In this document: positions 33,766-42,417 of the stretch, in pieces
How the letters are laid out: every line of letters begins with the position of its first letter
Position numbering within the stretch: the first letter of the stretch is position 1
Origin: an uncultured Bacteroidales bacterium
GTDB taxonomy: Bacteria; Bacteroidota; Bacteroidia; Bacteroidales; F082
DNA: 51,915 bases
Direction of reading: 5' to 3'
Assembly: GCA_900317155.1 (NCBI GenBank)
Contig: ONFO01000024.1
Coordinates: forward strand, 1-51,915
The notes under the pieces: model-generated
Told to the model about the DNA's origin: nothing
Database searches by the model: none
What the model saw: the letters and a program-made list of their open reading frames with translations, nothing else
Translations under genes and position numbers: made by a program

Positions 33766-34704
33766 TTATTTGACGATTCTGGTTCCACAAGTCGGATCAC
33801 CAAGTTTCGTTGCCTCAGTGATGATGGCCTCATGACCCGTTGACTCCACAAACAGGATGGCTGCGCGGATTTTGGGAGCCATGCTACCCTCGGTGAAATG
33901 ACCTGCATCCAAATATTGCTTGGCCTCAGCGACAGTGATGGTATCGAGCGCCTTTTCGTTTTCCTTGCGGAAGTTGATATACACCTTCGGCACGTCGGTA
34001 AGAATATAAAACTCATCGGCGCCAATCTTGATAGCCGTCATAGCGGAAGCCAAGTCCTTGTCGATGACAGCCTCAACGCCCACATGCACGCCATCCTTCT
34101 TGATGACGGGGATGCCACCACCGCCAACAGTAATGACGATATTACCTTCCTCTGCCAAACGCTTCACAAGCTTAATATTCTGAATGTCAATCGGCTTAGG
34201 AGAAGCCACCACCTTGCGCCAGCCTTTGCCTTTAGGATCTGCCTTATAGATAGCTCCCGTCTCCTTAGCGTAAGCCTCGGCTTCTTCTTCGGTATAATAA
34301 GGACCGACGGGCTTGGTAGGATTCTTGAACATCGGGTCGTCCTTGTCGACAAGTACCTGGGTCACGAAAGTAACCACATTGCGGTCGATGTTTTCCTTCA
34401 CCATCACCTTTTCAAGGCCCATCTCTATCATGTATCCGATTTGGCCTTGGGTCTCGGCGCCACAAACATCCATCGGCATGGCGGGCAAACCGAACATCTG
34501 GGAACCCGCTTCATTCTGGAGCAACACGTTGCCTACCTGCGGTCCGTTTCCGTGACCGATAACCAAATTATAACCCTGTTTCAGGAAAGGCAGCAATGAC
34601 TCACAAGTGTCGGCCACGTTCTGCATCTGTTCCTGACAAGTTCCTTTCTGACCGCTTCTCAACAAGGCATTGCCTCCGAAAGCGACGACTGCTAATTTAC
34701 TCAT
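33766..34704 (-). CDS. arcC: Carbamate kinase
   Basis: 312 residues, the standard length. The amino-acid-kinase fold starts 'LAVVAFGGNALLRSGQKGT', with 'NLVIGHGNGPQVGNVLLQNE' (carbamoyl-phosphate site), 'VITVGGGGIPVIKKDG' and 'DKDLASAMTAIKIGADEFYI' (nucleotide site). It converts carbamoyl phosphate and ADP to carbamate and ATP. No arginine deiminase or ornithine carbamoyltransferase is near, so it may act with enzymes encoded elsewhere. It has a terminator downstream. Confidence 0.93.
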   Translation of the reverse strand: MSKLAVVAFGGNALLRSGQKGTCQEQMQNVADTCESLLPFLKQGYNLVIGHGNGPQVGNVLLQNEAGSQMFGLPAMPMDVCGAETQGQIGYMIEMGLEKVMVKENIDRNVVTFVTQVLVDKDDPMFKNPTKPVGPYYTEEEAEAYAKETGAIYKADPKGKGWRKVVASPKPIDIQNIKLVKRLAEEGNIVITVGGGGIPVIKKDGVHVGVEAVIDKDLASAMTAIKIGADEFYILTDVPKVYINFRKENEKALDTITVAEAKQYLDAGHFTEGSMAPKIRAAILFVESTGHEAIITEATKLGDPTCGTRIVK

Positions 34705-34710
34705 TATTAT

Positions 34711-34813
34711 TTAAATATTTAAAGATTCAAAATTTAAAGATTCAAAGATTCAAGATTTATTGATTTTGTGGTGCTTTGCGCAATTTCAAATATTAAATTT
34801 TGAATTTTGAATC
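34711..34813. repeat. AT-rich short-period tract with weak inverted symmetry
   Basis: Repeats of (A)AAGATTC and AAAATTT (period 7-8) at 34711-34759. A partial reverse copy lies at 34793-34813, so GATTCAAAATTTAA pairs with its complement with one mismatch. It fills most of the gap between the lipocalin-like gene and arcC. Confidence 0.6.
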
Positions 34814-34817
34814 AACT

Positions 34818-35165
34818 TTATTTTCTCTGATAAGTTACTGAATAGCCATCCTGACCAAGCACCAGCTGCTTGTCATCAAGGGAGATGATATCCAAAGTGT
34901 CGGCAAACTCATGAGGGTCGGAACCATTAATCATCCCTCTAATAACCAGCTGCTTGCCCAACTTTTCCCATGACTTGTATTCTCTGAAGCCCGTATTGAT
35001 GGAAACCATCTCGCCGTTTTCGAGCATCGTGAAGCCCACTTCGCCCAAAAGACTGCCTTCCGCGGCAGGCTCAACCCAGGTTCCTTCAATCGAAGGGCGG
35101 CTGCATGAAGCAAAAAGCAAGCCCATCATGCAAGCTAAAGCAATAAAAATCAAATGTTTATTCAT
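34818..35165 (-). CDS. Lipocalin-like lipoprotein
   Basis: 115 residues. The lipoprotein signal MNKHLIFIALACMMGLLFAS leads to Cys21. The mature part is a small beta-rich domain opening 'IEGTWVEPAAE' and closing 'LVLGQDGYSVTYQRK', like the Bacteroidales Lipocalin_3 family (membrane-anchored, ligand unknown). It lies ~27 bases before a -7 box. It is separate from the Ca2+-ATPase gene upstream (64-base gap). Confidence 0.75.
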   Translation of the reverse strand: MNKHLIFIALACMMGLLFASCSRPSIEGTWVEPAAEGSLLGEVGFTMLENGEMVSINTGFREYKSWEKLGKQLVIRGMINGSDPHEFADTLDIISLDDKQLVLGQDGYSVTYQRK

Positions 35166-35191
35166 CTTTTACTAGTATTTGATTTGGAGCG

Positions 35192-35200
35192 GCAAAGATA
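35192..35200 (-). promoter_or_regulatory. -7 promoter box of the lipocalin-like gene
   Basis: Minus-strand TATCTTTGC, 26 bases before the ATG at 35165. A CAAA (TTTG on this strand) 15 bases away is too close to be a standard -33. Confidence 0.5.
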
Positions 35201-35229
35201 AGACTTTTTAATTCACAAAAGCAAGAAGT

Positions 35230-38001
35230 TCAATTCTTTTTGGCTTTTTTCATTCTATGCACCCATCTTTCAATCTCGCCAAGCCACAAAATCAGCGAAG
35301 TTCCAATGATGATACGCACCCACTCATCGAAGGGCAAGGGCACCACACTGAACATCTCACCACCGAAGGTGATAATAAGCACTTGGCCGACTGCTATTAT
35401 TAATATGGTGAAGCCAAAGCCACTCCTTATGTCCTTGTCGAACAAGTTTTTAAACGCAGAGTCCATGGTGTGATAGGCTTTGGCGTTGAAGATATTCCAG
35501 AATTGCATGAACACGAAGATGGTGAAGAGCAAAGACAACTCCTTAGGTGTGAAATTGCCTCCCACATGGTGGAAATTGAAATAGCTGGAGAAATAGTCAC
35601 GGAACGAGAACTCGGCCAATGAATCGACACCAAAGTGCATGAAGTACTGGATGAAACCAAACAATACCGCAACAAATAGCAGTCCCACACCGAAGATGCG
35701 CCGCCCCATGTCTTTGGTGATAATGAAAGCCGTGCGCGAGCGGGGCTTGTCCTTCAAAACACTTTGGTCGGGAGGCAAGGAAGCCAAAGCCATCGCAGCA
35801 AAAGTGTCCATGATAAGGTTGATCCAAAGCATTTGGGTCACAGTAAGCGGCGAATCCGTTCCCATCACTGCACCCAACAACACAATGAGGCAAGCCGCCA
35901 CGTTGATGGTCATCTGGAACAGGATAAAACGCTGGATGTTAAGGTATAAAGAACGCCCCCACATCACGGCGCGTGCAATGCTCTTGAATGAGTTGTCGAG
36001 GATGGTGATATCGCTGGCTTCCTTAGCCACCGAAGTGCCATCACCCATCGAAAGGCCGATTTGCGCCTTGTTCAAGGCGGGTGCATCGTTGGTGCCATCG
36101 CCTGTCACGGCGACCACCTCTCCCCTTTCCTGCAACAGGCGCACAAGGCGTTCCTTGTCAGACGGCCTCGCTCGCGACATGATTTTCAAGTCCTCGACAC
36201 GCTCAAGCAACTCTTCGTCGGTCAACAAATTGAATTCCTTTCCCGTAATCATCTGTCGTTGTGGGTCATCAGTTTCTTTCCACAGACCTACCTGCCTGCC
36301 AATCTCTTTTGCCGTCCCAGGCGTGTCGCCCGTAACAATCTTAATGCTGATGCCCGCATTCAGACAGTCTTGAATGGAATCGGCCACATCATCACGGATG
36401 GGATCGATGATACCCACGATTCCGAGGAAACAAAGGTCTTCGATTTGCAGCTTCCCATTTTCAAACACCCGGTCCACATCCTCTTCCGAGAGGTATTTGT
36501 AGGCAAAGCCCAAGGTGCGCATCGCTTTGCTTTGAAATTCAAGCAACTTGACATCGACTTCGCCTTTCACACTTACAATATCCGACTCGCTGCCAGCCTT
36601 CCTGACCGTAGTACAACGTTTCATGATGATTTCAGGTGCTCCTTTCACATACAACACGTATTCGCCCATGATGGGTGTCTTGACCACCGTTGCCATGTAT
36701 TTGTATTTGGTCGTGAAAGGCAATTGTTTGACAATCAAGGCATTGTCACGAATCCTGACAAAGTCCACATTATGGTCGAAAAGCCATAGCAGCAAGGCGC
36801 CCTCCGTAGGGTTGCCGACCACTTTCACTTTCTGCTTGTCGGAATAATCCAAGAAAGCCGTAGAATTAACTGCAATTCCCTCCGCCACGAGATTTCCCAC
36901 TTCAGAATCATCAAGCGCTCCTCTTTTCAGACCATAGAAGAGGCTGTCGCCTAGGCTCATACGGTTTTTGGTGAGCGTCCCTGTTTTGTCGGAACAAATC
37001 ACCGTGGCAGCTCCCATCGTTTCACAAGCATGCATTTTACGAACCAAGTTGTTGGTTTCCAACATCCTCTTCATGCTTAAAGCCAAACTCAACGTAACGC
37101 TCATGGGTAAACCTTCTGGAACAGCCACCACGACCAATGTCACAGCAATCATCAGTGTGTTAAGCAGATAGCGTGCAAAGTCCATCCAATTGAAAGGGGT
37201 GTCATTTGGGTAAATGAAATACATCAACATACGCAAAACCACGATGAGCCCTGCGATGACATAGCTAGCTATGGTGATGCCATTACCGAGGCGGTCGAGC
37301 TGTTCATTCAACGGAGTTTTCACCTTGTTGTCGATCTGCGCACCGCGATACACCTTTCCCCATTCGGTGGAATCGCCCACTTTTTCAACCACAAACAAAC
37401 CGTGACCTTCCATTACCGAGCTGCCGCGACAGATATAGTTGGAGGGATAGGTAGCCTCTTCATTAAACTCCGATGCTTCTGTTGTCTTGCTGCACGAAGG
37501 CTCGCCTGTCAAATCGGATTCATTCACTCTCAGGGAAATAGCTTCCATCAAGGTCCCATCTGCGGGCACTTCATCACCCGTCTCCACCACCACTGAGTCG
37601 CCCACGACGACGTCTTTCCTCTCAATCCGCTGTATCATTCCATCGCGGAAGACCGTTACCAACTGCTCATCTTCCGTCTGATTCAAAATGTCGAATTTCT
37701 TGTTGGCACTCAGTTCAAAGACAAAACCGACGGTTGTGGCCAACATCACCGCCACAAAAATGCCCAAAGGCTCGAGCAAAACGTGCATGCCTTCGGCTCC
37801 AGTAAACAATTGATACAAAGAAACAGCCACCGATAGCAACAAGGCAATCAACAAGATACGGATAATTGGATCCTCAAACTTCTCTAAAAACTGCTTCCAA
37901 AGCGGGTCTTTTACGGGCGGCGTCAACACATTGTCGCCATATTTAAGCCGGCTTCTTTTAACCTCGTCTTGTGTCAAACCGCTTCTATAATCTCTTGCCA
38001 T
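35230..38001 (-). CDS. Ca2+-translocating P-type ATPase (PMCA-like, type IIB)
   Basis: 923 residues. It has an N-terminal cytoplasmic actuator domain with 'NESDLTGEPSCSKT' (TGE loop), membrane helix 4 with 'VVAVPEGLPMSVTLSLALS' (PEGLP, Ca site), the phosphorylation motif 'VICSDKTGTLTKN', an ATP-binding part with 'KGAPEIIMKRC', hinge 'VVAVTGDGTNDAPALNKAQ', and six C-terminal helices. It hydrolyses ATP through the aspartyl-phosphate to move Ca2+ out. Transport of another cation cannot be excluded. No regulatory C-terminal tail is present. A -7 box lies 38 bases upstream. Confidence 0.92.
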   Translation of the reverse strand: MARDYRSGLTQDEVKRSRLKYGDNVLTPPVKDPLWKQFLEKFEDPIIRILLIALLLSVAVSLYQLFTGAEGMHVLLEPLGIFVAVMLATTVGFVFELSANKKFDILNQTEDEQLVTVFRDGMIQRIERKDVVVGDSVVVETGDEVPADGTLMEAISLRVNESDLTGEPSCSKTTEASEFNEEATYPSNYICRGSSVMEGHGLFVVEKVGDSTEWGKVYRGAQIDNKVKTPLNEQLDRLGNGITIASYVIAGLIVVLRMLMYFIYPNDTPFNWMDFARYLLNTLMIAVTLVVVAVPEGLPMSVTLSLALSMKRMLETNNLVRKMHACETMGAATVICSDKTGTLTKNRMSLGDSLFYGLKRGALDDSEVGNLVAEGIAVNSTAFLDYSDKQKVKVVGNPTEGALLLWLFDHNVDFVRIRDNALIVKQLPFTTKYKYMATVVKTPIMGEYVLYVKGAPEIIMKRCTTVRKAGSESDIVSVKGEVDVKLLEFQSKAMRTLGFAYKYLSEEDVDRVFENGKLQIEDLCFLGIVGIIDPIRDDVADSIQDCLNAGISIKIVTGDTPGTAKEIGRQVGLWKETDDPQRQMITGKEFNLLTDEELLERVEDLKIMSRARPSDKERLVRLLQERGEVVAVTGDGTNDAPALNKAQIGLSMGDGTSVAKEASDITILDNSFKSIARAVMWGRSLYLNIQRFILFQMTINVAACLIVLLGAVMGTDSPLTVTQMLWINLIMDTFAAMALASLPPDQSVLKDKPRSRTAFIITKDMGRRIFGVGLLFVAVLFGFIQYFMHFGVDSLAEFSFRDYFSSYFNFHHVGGNFTPKELSLLFTIFVFMQFWNIFNAKAYHTMDSAFKNLFDKDIRSGFGFTILIIAVGQVLIITFGGEMFSVVPLPFDEWVRIIIGTSLILWLGEIERWVHRMKKAKKN

Positions 38002-38039
38002 GATTCAATTTTTACTATTTTTGCATTGTAAAAAACGGC

Positions 38040-38048
38040 GCAAAAATA
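38040..38048 (-). promoter_or_regulatory. -7 promoter box of the Ca2+-ATPase gene
   Basis: Minus-strand TATTTTTGC, 38 bases before the ATG at 38001. Confidence 0.5.
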
Positions 38049-38112
38049 CAATCTCCAGCAAAACTGAAAAAAGGTTGTAAGGTTACAACCCAAAATCCGA
38101 GAAGATAAAACG

Positions 38113-39498
38113 ATGAAATTCAAGGAACAACATAAAACCGCCTTAGCTAAGGTACTCTCCGACCTCGTGCAGTGCGACGGGATTGTCAACCAAGGCGAGA
38201 TAGATTTCCTTCAGCGCGCCTATTCCGTCTTTAGCATCACGCCCACCAGCCGTAAAAAATCCACCAACATCAGCCTTTCGGAGGCAGTCAGAACACTAAA
38301 GACCCTTGGCGATGAAGAGAAAAGCGCCCTCCTCAGGGTACTTCAGATGCTTTCCATGTCGGACGACGACCTGGCCGGAAACGAATCGCAGTTCATCACA
38401 GCGCTTCTACTCTCCATTGGGATTCGAATACCCGAAATCGAAAGCATCAAAGCCGAATTTGTGTCCATCCCCAACCTGAGTTTCGACACGAGTAATGCCG
38501 TCCTTTATGTTGAACCTTATTATGATCAAGACGTCAACGCCAGTATCGAACGCGATTACGATGCCATCTGTAAAGCCATCAGAACTTTGGGACGCGAGTT
38601 CTTTTACTTACCCCATGTCATCCGCGACCTGGAAAACAAAAAAGACACCTTCCGCAATACGCTTAGTTACCTCGAGCCCACCCTATCTGAAGAACAACTC
38701 GACCATATCAACCGCAATTTGGCGCAACTCAGCAGTGTCTTCTTTTCCAAAGAAATCTTCCTCAACCACCTAAACGCCAACGGATTAAACATCGACAAGC
38801 CTGCGTTATTCCTGAAAATCAGCACGCCGATAACTGGACGTGGACAAGATTTCCTCATCATCGAGATTAACGGAAGCCCCTTGGAAACAATAAAAAGTGT
38901 CATTTGGCTCAACAATCATATCCTCACCATCGACCCGCCTGTGGAAAACGACAGAGAAACGCGTCTCATCGCAAAATTCAAGGCTTGTTACGGTGACGCA
39001 ATCCACGACGAGTTGCAATACAGCGGGCTCCACAAGATCATCATCGACACTGTATTGAAATACAATGCCTCCCACCAAATCAGCCGTCTATACATCACCA
39101 AGCATGGGAGCATTTTCCTCACCGACCGTAACAACACCGAAGTGAAGATGCCCGCACTATGCAAGGCTTTGTATATCTTTTTTCTTTTCCACGAGGATGG
39201 CATCTCGCTGAACTACCTAAACGACCACAAATCAGAACTTTATTCCATCTACAAAGGCATTTCCACCTATGGCGATGAAAAACTGCTGACCAAAGCCATC
39301 GATAACCTGACTGATTTCATAGGCTCCACCATGAACACCAACTTTTCGCGCATCCGTAAAGCCTTCCGCGATGTGTTGGGCGATGAAGCCTCACCCTACC
39401 TCATTAAAGGCGAAAAAGGTGGACGAAAAATCATCCACCTTAATCGCGACCTTGTCGTGTTTGAAGACCGCAAGGCTTTCGAATGGCATAAGGTTTAA
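38113..39498 (+). CDS. TerB-like domain protein of unknown function
   Basis: 461 residues, no signal peptide. Residues ~5-100 form a TerB-like helical bundle with 'VLSDLVQCDGIVNQGEIDFL' and 'MLSMSDDDLAGNES', the acidic metal-type motif of the tellurite-resistance family. The middle is mixed alpha/beta. The C-terminal ~130 residues ('MPALCKALYIFFLFHEDGIS', then 'RKAFRDVLGDEASPYLIKG') look like a winged-helix, DNA-binding-type domain seen in Bacteroidota TerB proteins. It is convergent with pepE and the stop codons overlap by 3 bases. It is not linked to a ter operon here; the function is unknown. Confidence 0.7.
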   Translation: MKFKEQHKTALAKVLSDLVQCDGIVNQGEIDFLQRAYSVFSITPTSRKKSTNISLSEAVRTLKTLGDEEKSALLRVLQMLSMSDDDLAGNESQFITALLLSIGIRIPEIESIKAEFVSIPNLSFDTSNAVLYVEPYYDQDVNASIERDYDAICKAIRTLGREFFYLPHVIRDLENKKDTFRNTLSYLEPTLSEEQLDHINRNLAQLSSVFFSKEIFLNHLNANGLNIDKPALFLKISTPITGRGQDFLIIEINGSPLETIKSVIWLNNHILTIDPPVENDRETRLIAKFKACYGDAIHDELQYSGLHKIIIDTVLKYNASHQISRLYITKHGSIFLTDRNNTEVKMPALCKALYIFFLFHEDGISLNYLNDHKSELYSIYKGISTYGDEKLLTKAIDNLTDFIGSTMNTNFSRIRKAFRDVLGDEASPYLIKGEKGGRKIIHLNRDLVVFEDRKAFEWHKV

Positions 39499-40268
39499 GC
39501 CATCCGTTTTTCCAAGAGGAAGCTCACATCTGAGTTCGGGTCGATTTCAACCGCCTCTTTGCCGTAGCGCATAATGACCATCTTCTTGCCACCTTTGAGC
39601 AGCATCTGGCCATCGGTCACCCAAAGCGCCGAAGCTTCACGTAGACCTACAACGGTCATGTCCTGGTTAACTGCAAGATACTCGTTGATACGGTCCTGAC
39701 GCGTCTCACCGCCATGTTTGATCATCTTGTCGATTTCGGGATGCGGGTCAAGATAGTGCGGGTTGATTTGGAAAGGAACGAGGTTGAGGCACTTGAACGA
39801 TGCCGGCTCCACAATAGGCATGTCGTTGGTGGTGCAAAGCATGGGGCAAGCCACGTTTGAGCCAGCACTCCAGCCCATGTAAGGCACGCCTGCCAAAGCA
39901 CGGTTGCGGATGGCTTCCATGAGTCCGTAGCGATGCATCTCGGCCACAAGATGGAAGGTGTTGCCACCACCCACAACGATGCAGTCAGCCTCGTTGACGG
40001 CCTTCACCTTGTCGTCGAAATGATGCACGGAAGTAAAGTTCTCTAGACCAAACTTGGTGCGGAAGACATTCCTCACTTTTGACTCATAGGCATCGTAGCT
40101 CTGAGGATAGGCCATGCCTCCAATATTGACGCCGGCAAAAGGAATAAAGATGATACGGCTCTCCTTATTAATATGGTTCTGCAAGCAGAACAACTCGATT
40201 TGGGTCGAAGCCCAAGCCAGATAATTCTCACCGAAGTTGGTCGAATTGCTAATCAGTAATAATTTCAT
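39495..40268 (-). CDS. pepE: Dipeptidase E (S51, type 1 glutamine amidotransferase fold)
   Basis: 257 residues. It begins 'MKLLLISNSTNFGENYL'; the nucleophile elbow is 'YMGWSAGSNVACPM' (catalytic Ser), with an earlier 'ADCIVVGGGNTFHLVAEM'. 'NPHYLDPHPE' holds the conserved His region. The family hydrolyses Asp-X dipeptides in the cytoplasm. It has its own -7 box and overlaps the convergent TerB-like gene at the stop. Confidence 0.85.
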   Translation of the reverse strand: MKLLLISNSTNFGENYLAWASTQIELFCLQNHINKESRIIFIPFAGVNIGGMAYPQSYDAYESKVRNVFRTKFGLENFTSVHHFDDKVKAVNEADCIVVGGGNTFHLVAEMHRYGLMEAIRNRALAGVPYMGWSAGSNVACPMLCTTNDMPIVEPASFKCLNLVPFQINPHYLDPHPEIDKMIKHGGETRQDRINEYLAVNQDMTVVGLREASALWVTDGQMLLKGGKKMVIMRYGKEAVEIDPNSDVSFLLEKRMA

Positions 40269-40294
40269 GGTGTAAAATGTTGGTTAACGATGGC

Positions 40295-40303
40295 GCAAAG
40301 ATA
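40295..40303 (-). promoter_or_regulatory. -7 promoter box of pepE
   Basis: Minus-strand TATCTTTGC, 26 bases before the ATG at 40268. Confidence 0.55.
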
Positions 40304-40440
40304 GCAAAAAAGTGATTGCCTTTACAATAAAACATCGAAATCATATTCCTTGGAACAAAATTATCAATTTGATTATCAAGTATTTGTAATAAACAACAAA
40401 AATTTTCATGAATTTTTGCTTGCATGAATAAAAAAAGCTG

Positions 40441-40449
40441 TACTTTTGC
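40441..40449 (+). promoter_or_regulatory. -7 promoter box of the tRNA pair
   Basis: TACTTTTGC, 16 bases before tRNA-Arg. A TTTG at 40415-40418 leaves a 22-base spacer. Confidence 0.6.
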
Positions 40450-40465
40450 AGTGTCAAAAACGACT

Positions 40466-40539
40466 GGACTAGTAGCTCAATTGGATAGAGTCCCTGACTA
40501 CGGATCAGGCGGTTGTGGGTTCGACTCCCGCCTAGTTCA
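40466..40539 (+). tRNA. tRNA-Arg (ACG)
   Basis: 74 nt. Acceptor GGACTAG pairs with CTAGTTC (one G-T). The anticodon arm CCTGA-CTACGGA-TCAGG puts ACG in the anticodon, and the T-arm is GCGGG-type around TTCGACT. CCA is not encoded. A promoter box lies upstream and a terminator hairpin starts 5 bases after the 3' end. Confidence 0.92.
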
Positions 40540-40543
40540 CACG

Positions 40544-40571
40544 AAAGGTTCCGCAAAAAGAACCTTTTTTT
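40544..40571 (+). terminator. Terminator between the two tRNAs
   Basis: Stem AAAGGTTC / GAACCTTT with an 8-base loop, followed by T; it ends at the base before tRNA-Glu. It would normally stop the tRNA-Arg transcript, so tRNA-Glu needs read-through or a promoter not seen. Confidence 0.8.
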
Positions 40572-40643
40572 GGCCCATTCGACTAGCGGTTAGGTCGTAA
40601 GTTTCTCACACTTAAAACAGCGGTTCGATTCCGCTATGGGCTA
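40572..40643 (+). tRNA. tRNA-Glu (CTC)
   Basis: 72 nt. Acceptor GGCCCAT pairs with ATGGGCT (G1-T72 wobble). The anticodon arm TAAGT-TTCTCAC-ACTTA gives anticodon CTC, and the T-arm AGCGG-TTCGATT-CCGCT is regular. CCA is not encoded. It is the last chromosomal landmark before the island. Confidence 0.85.
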
Positions 40644-40660
40644 CAGATAATTCAAAACTA

Positions 40661-40690
40661 CCCAACTGAAAATCAATCAGTTGGGTTTTT
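40661..40690 (+). terminator. Terminator after tRNA-Glu
   Basis: Stem CCCAACTGA / TCAGTTGGG with a 7-base loop, then TTTTT. It lies 17 bases past the tRNA. Confidence 0.88.
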
Positions 40691-40714
40691 TAATACCCCC
40701 AAACTCCCCCTCCC

Positions 40715-40817
40715 GTGTCAACCACGTGTCAACCGATTTCCAATTTCTTGATACCTCGTTGACACCTCTACCGAAAATAGTCGACAATTTTTCCACTTTT
40801 TTCCTCCCCGTTGACAC
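40715..40817. repeat. Four copies of GTGTCAAC, two direct and two inverted
   Basis: GTGTCAAC at 40715-40722 and 40726-40733, then its complement GTTGACAC at 40758-40765 and 40810-40817. They fill most of the 239-base stretch between the tRNA terminator and the first island gene, which holds no convincing gene. Such clustered sites next to a tRNA could be recombinase or regulator binding sites. Confidence 0.55.
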
Positions 40818-40928
40818 GGCATAGCCTGCCGTTCTATTCCTATTAGCCTGCTCACGAACGTCCATTTTTTTGCCTATACTTGTGACTGAAACATTGGGCG
40901 CCTCGCGACCCTCTAAAACTTTTCAGTT

Positions 40929-41924
40929 ATGGCTCATCAAAGTTTTCATTTCGTGAAAAGGAAATCCTTGGCCGCTTTCCTTTCCGAAAACCTCCCCAAC
41001 CACTTCCTTTATCGCTGCCTCAAGGCCAACACAAACCTTCCTGATGAAACTATCTTGGAAGCTTTCAACGAGGCATACCAGTACTGCATCGATGTCCTGG
41101 CAGAACCTGACATCCGAAACGCCCGAAGCGCGTCGCTCCCAACAATGGGAGCCAGCGCACCACGCTCCTCCCTCCTACGCTATTGTTTCGTCTACTACTT
41201 GCTATCATTCCACGAAGAGGCCGCCTTGCTGCGGCCTTTTTTGTCGAATGTGCGTGCCATGCTCGAAGCACAGCTGCCAGAGCTGTCTTTTCACCTGATA
41301 GAGGATGCCGACAAACTGTCTCAGGAGTTCCCAAGCACCATCAGCTTCGACGAGCATCCATACCTGCCTCTGCCGCAGTCCGACAATTCCCTAGCAGATA
41401 GCCGTTACGTCAAAATCCCAACGCTCATCCTCCTCGCTGAGCGCTTGCCTCCCGACGACGCAAAGCTGGTCTTAGACATCATCAGTGCTGCCATCGCCTT
41501 TGAAAAAAGCGACTGGCATACAATCCTTGAAATGGCCAAGGAACACACCTTCTTACGTTCTGAGACAGTCCTTTACACAAGCAGATTCCATCTCCGAGAT
41601 GGCCAAACCTCAAGGTTTATAAAAATCTTGCGAACTATGTGGCTGTTAAACATCTTTCTCGACGAGAAAAACCAATACGCAGGGAAATTTGAAGACTTGG
41701 CTTATTCATTCTGCTGTTTCCTGAATACACAGCAGACCTCAACAATCAGCAATCTACTTTATGAAGGTCGTCAAGTAAAAGAGGAAACATACTTGAAAGA
41801 CTTCGACACAATGAAAAAAAATGCTCGTGAGTATTTCTTTAAGGGTGACGACCCGAAAGACAAAGCAGGAAAAAGCACCAAAACCGATGCTAAGGAATAC
41901 TCACAAGGCGAGTTGAAAATGTAA
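40929..41924 (+). CDS. Island protein of unknown function (331 aa)
   Basis: 331 residues, no signal or membrane segment. The N-terminus reads 'FHFVKRKSLAAFLSENLPNH', and the middle and C-terminus are helical with no motif I recognise. A peptide at ~residues 60-75 (RNARSASLPTMGAS) is coded by a short palindromic insert that keeps frame. Inside the gene at 41218-41242 is a terminator-like hairpin. It is the first gene after the tRNAs and precedes the HTH and primase genes of the island. I cannot name a function. Confidence 0.6.
   Translation: MAHQSFHFVKRKSLAAFLSENLPNHFLYRCLKANTNLPDETILEAFNEAYQYCIDVLAEPDIRNARSASLPTMGASAPRSSLLRYCFVYYLLSFHEEAALLRPFLSNVRAMLEAQLPELSFHLIEDADKLSQEFPSTISFDEHPYLPLPQSDNSLADSRYVKIPTLILLAERLPPDDAKLVLDIISAAIAFEKSDWHTILEMAKEHTFLRSETVLYTSRFHLRDGQTSRFIKILRTMWLLNIFLDEKNQYAGKFEDLAYSFCCFLNTQQTSTISNLLYEGRQVKEETYLKDFDTMKKNAREYFFKGDDPKDKAGKSTKTDAKEYSQGELKM
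41135..41152. repeat. Small palindrome within the 331-aa gene
   Basis: GCTCCC, six bases, GGGAGC. It lies within a low-complexity in-frame insert encoding SASLPTMGAS. Confidence 0.4.
41218..41242 (+). terminator. Terminator-like hairpin inside a coding region
   Basis: Stem AGGCCGC / GCGGCCT (7 bp, GC-rich, perfect) with a 6-base loop, followed by TTTTT. It lies ~290 bases into the 331-aa gene and could cause premature ending of its transcript. Confidence 0.5.
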
Positions 41925-42036
41925 AAAAACAACTTTAGTCCAGCCTTAGTCAAGGGATTTATTGTCAACAACTCCTCAACTTTGCCCGCGATTTAACCAC
42001 CGTGGGCCATGTGCCTACGCCTAAAACCAATGTACT

Positions 42037-42417
42037 ATGTTAGACACAATCACATTCGACCAACTGCCAAAGGCCGTCGCCGACATCCTAGACGGCATCG
42101 CAGAAATCAAATCAATCTGCAACGCCATCCGCGACAAAGAGTCCGATAAGGATGACTATCTCACCGTGGAGGAACTTTGCGCCTACCATCCTGCGCATCC
42201 TTCTCACCAAACCGTTCGCCGTTGGAAACGACTCGGTTACATACCTTATTATAAAGATGAGGTTACACGCCGCATTAAGTTCAAGAAGTCTGAAATCGAC
42301 GCTTGGCTGGCTTCCAGTCGCCACATGTCTCAGGAAGAACTTAACAAAATCCACGATGCTCAAATTCTCGCCAAACGTCGACAAATGAAGATAGGAGGTC
42401 TTGACGATGGAGAATGA
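42037..42417 (+). CDS. Helix-turn-helix (excisionase-like) DNA-binding protein 1
   Basis: 126 residues. The centre carries 'TVEELCAYHPAHPSHQTVRR' and 'KSEIDAWLAS', the winged-helix/MerR-like pattern of Bacteroidota island HTH proteins (HTH_17/excisionase). The N-terminal ~45 residues are a coiled-coil-like helix. The next gene starts 11 bases before its stop, behind a strong Shine-Dalgarno site inside this gene. It is probably a transcription or excision regulator of the island. Confidence 0.75.
   Translation: MLDTITFDQLPKAVADILDGIAEIKSICNAIRDKESDKDDYLTVEELCAYHPAHPSHQTVRRWKRLGYIPYYKDEVTRRIKFKKSEIDAWLASSRHMSQEELNKIHDAQILAKRRQMKIGGLDDGE
42393..42398 (+). promoter_or_regulatory. Strong Shine-Dalgarno site
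   Basis: AGGAGG, 8 bases before the ATG at 42407. It decides that start over the TTG at 42401. Bacteroidota genes seldom use strong SD sites, so it stands out. Confidence 0.65.

Noticed and set aside
40572-40643. tRNA-Glu as the attachment site of the island
   Set aside because: No second copy of the tRNA 3' end was seen to the right within the window, and no integrase is present, so it stays unproven.
40677-40865. 62-residue minus-strand ORF downstream of the tRNAs
   Set aside because: It crosses the tRNA terminator and the GTGTCAAC sites, has no family signal and no start signal.
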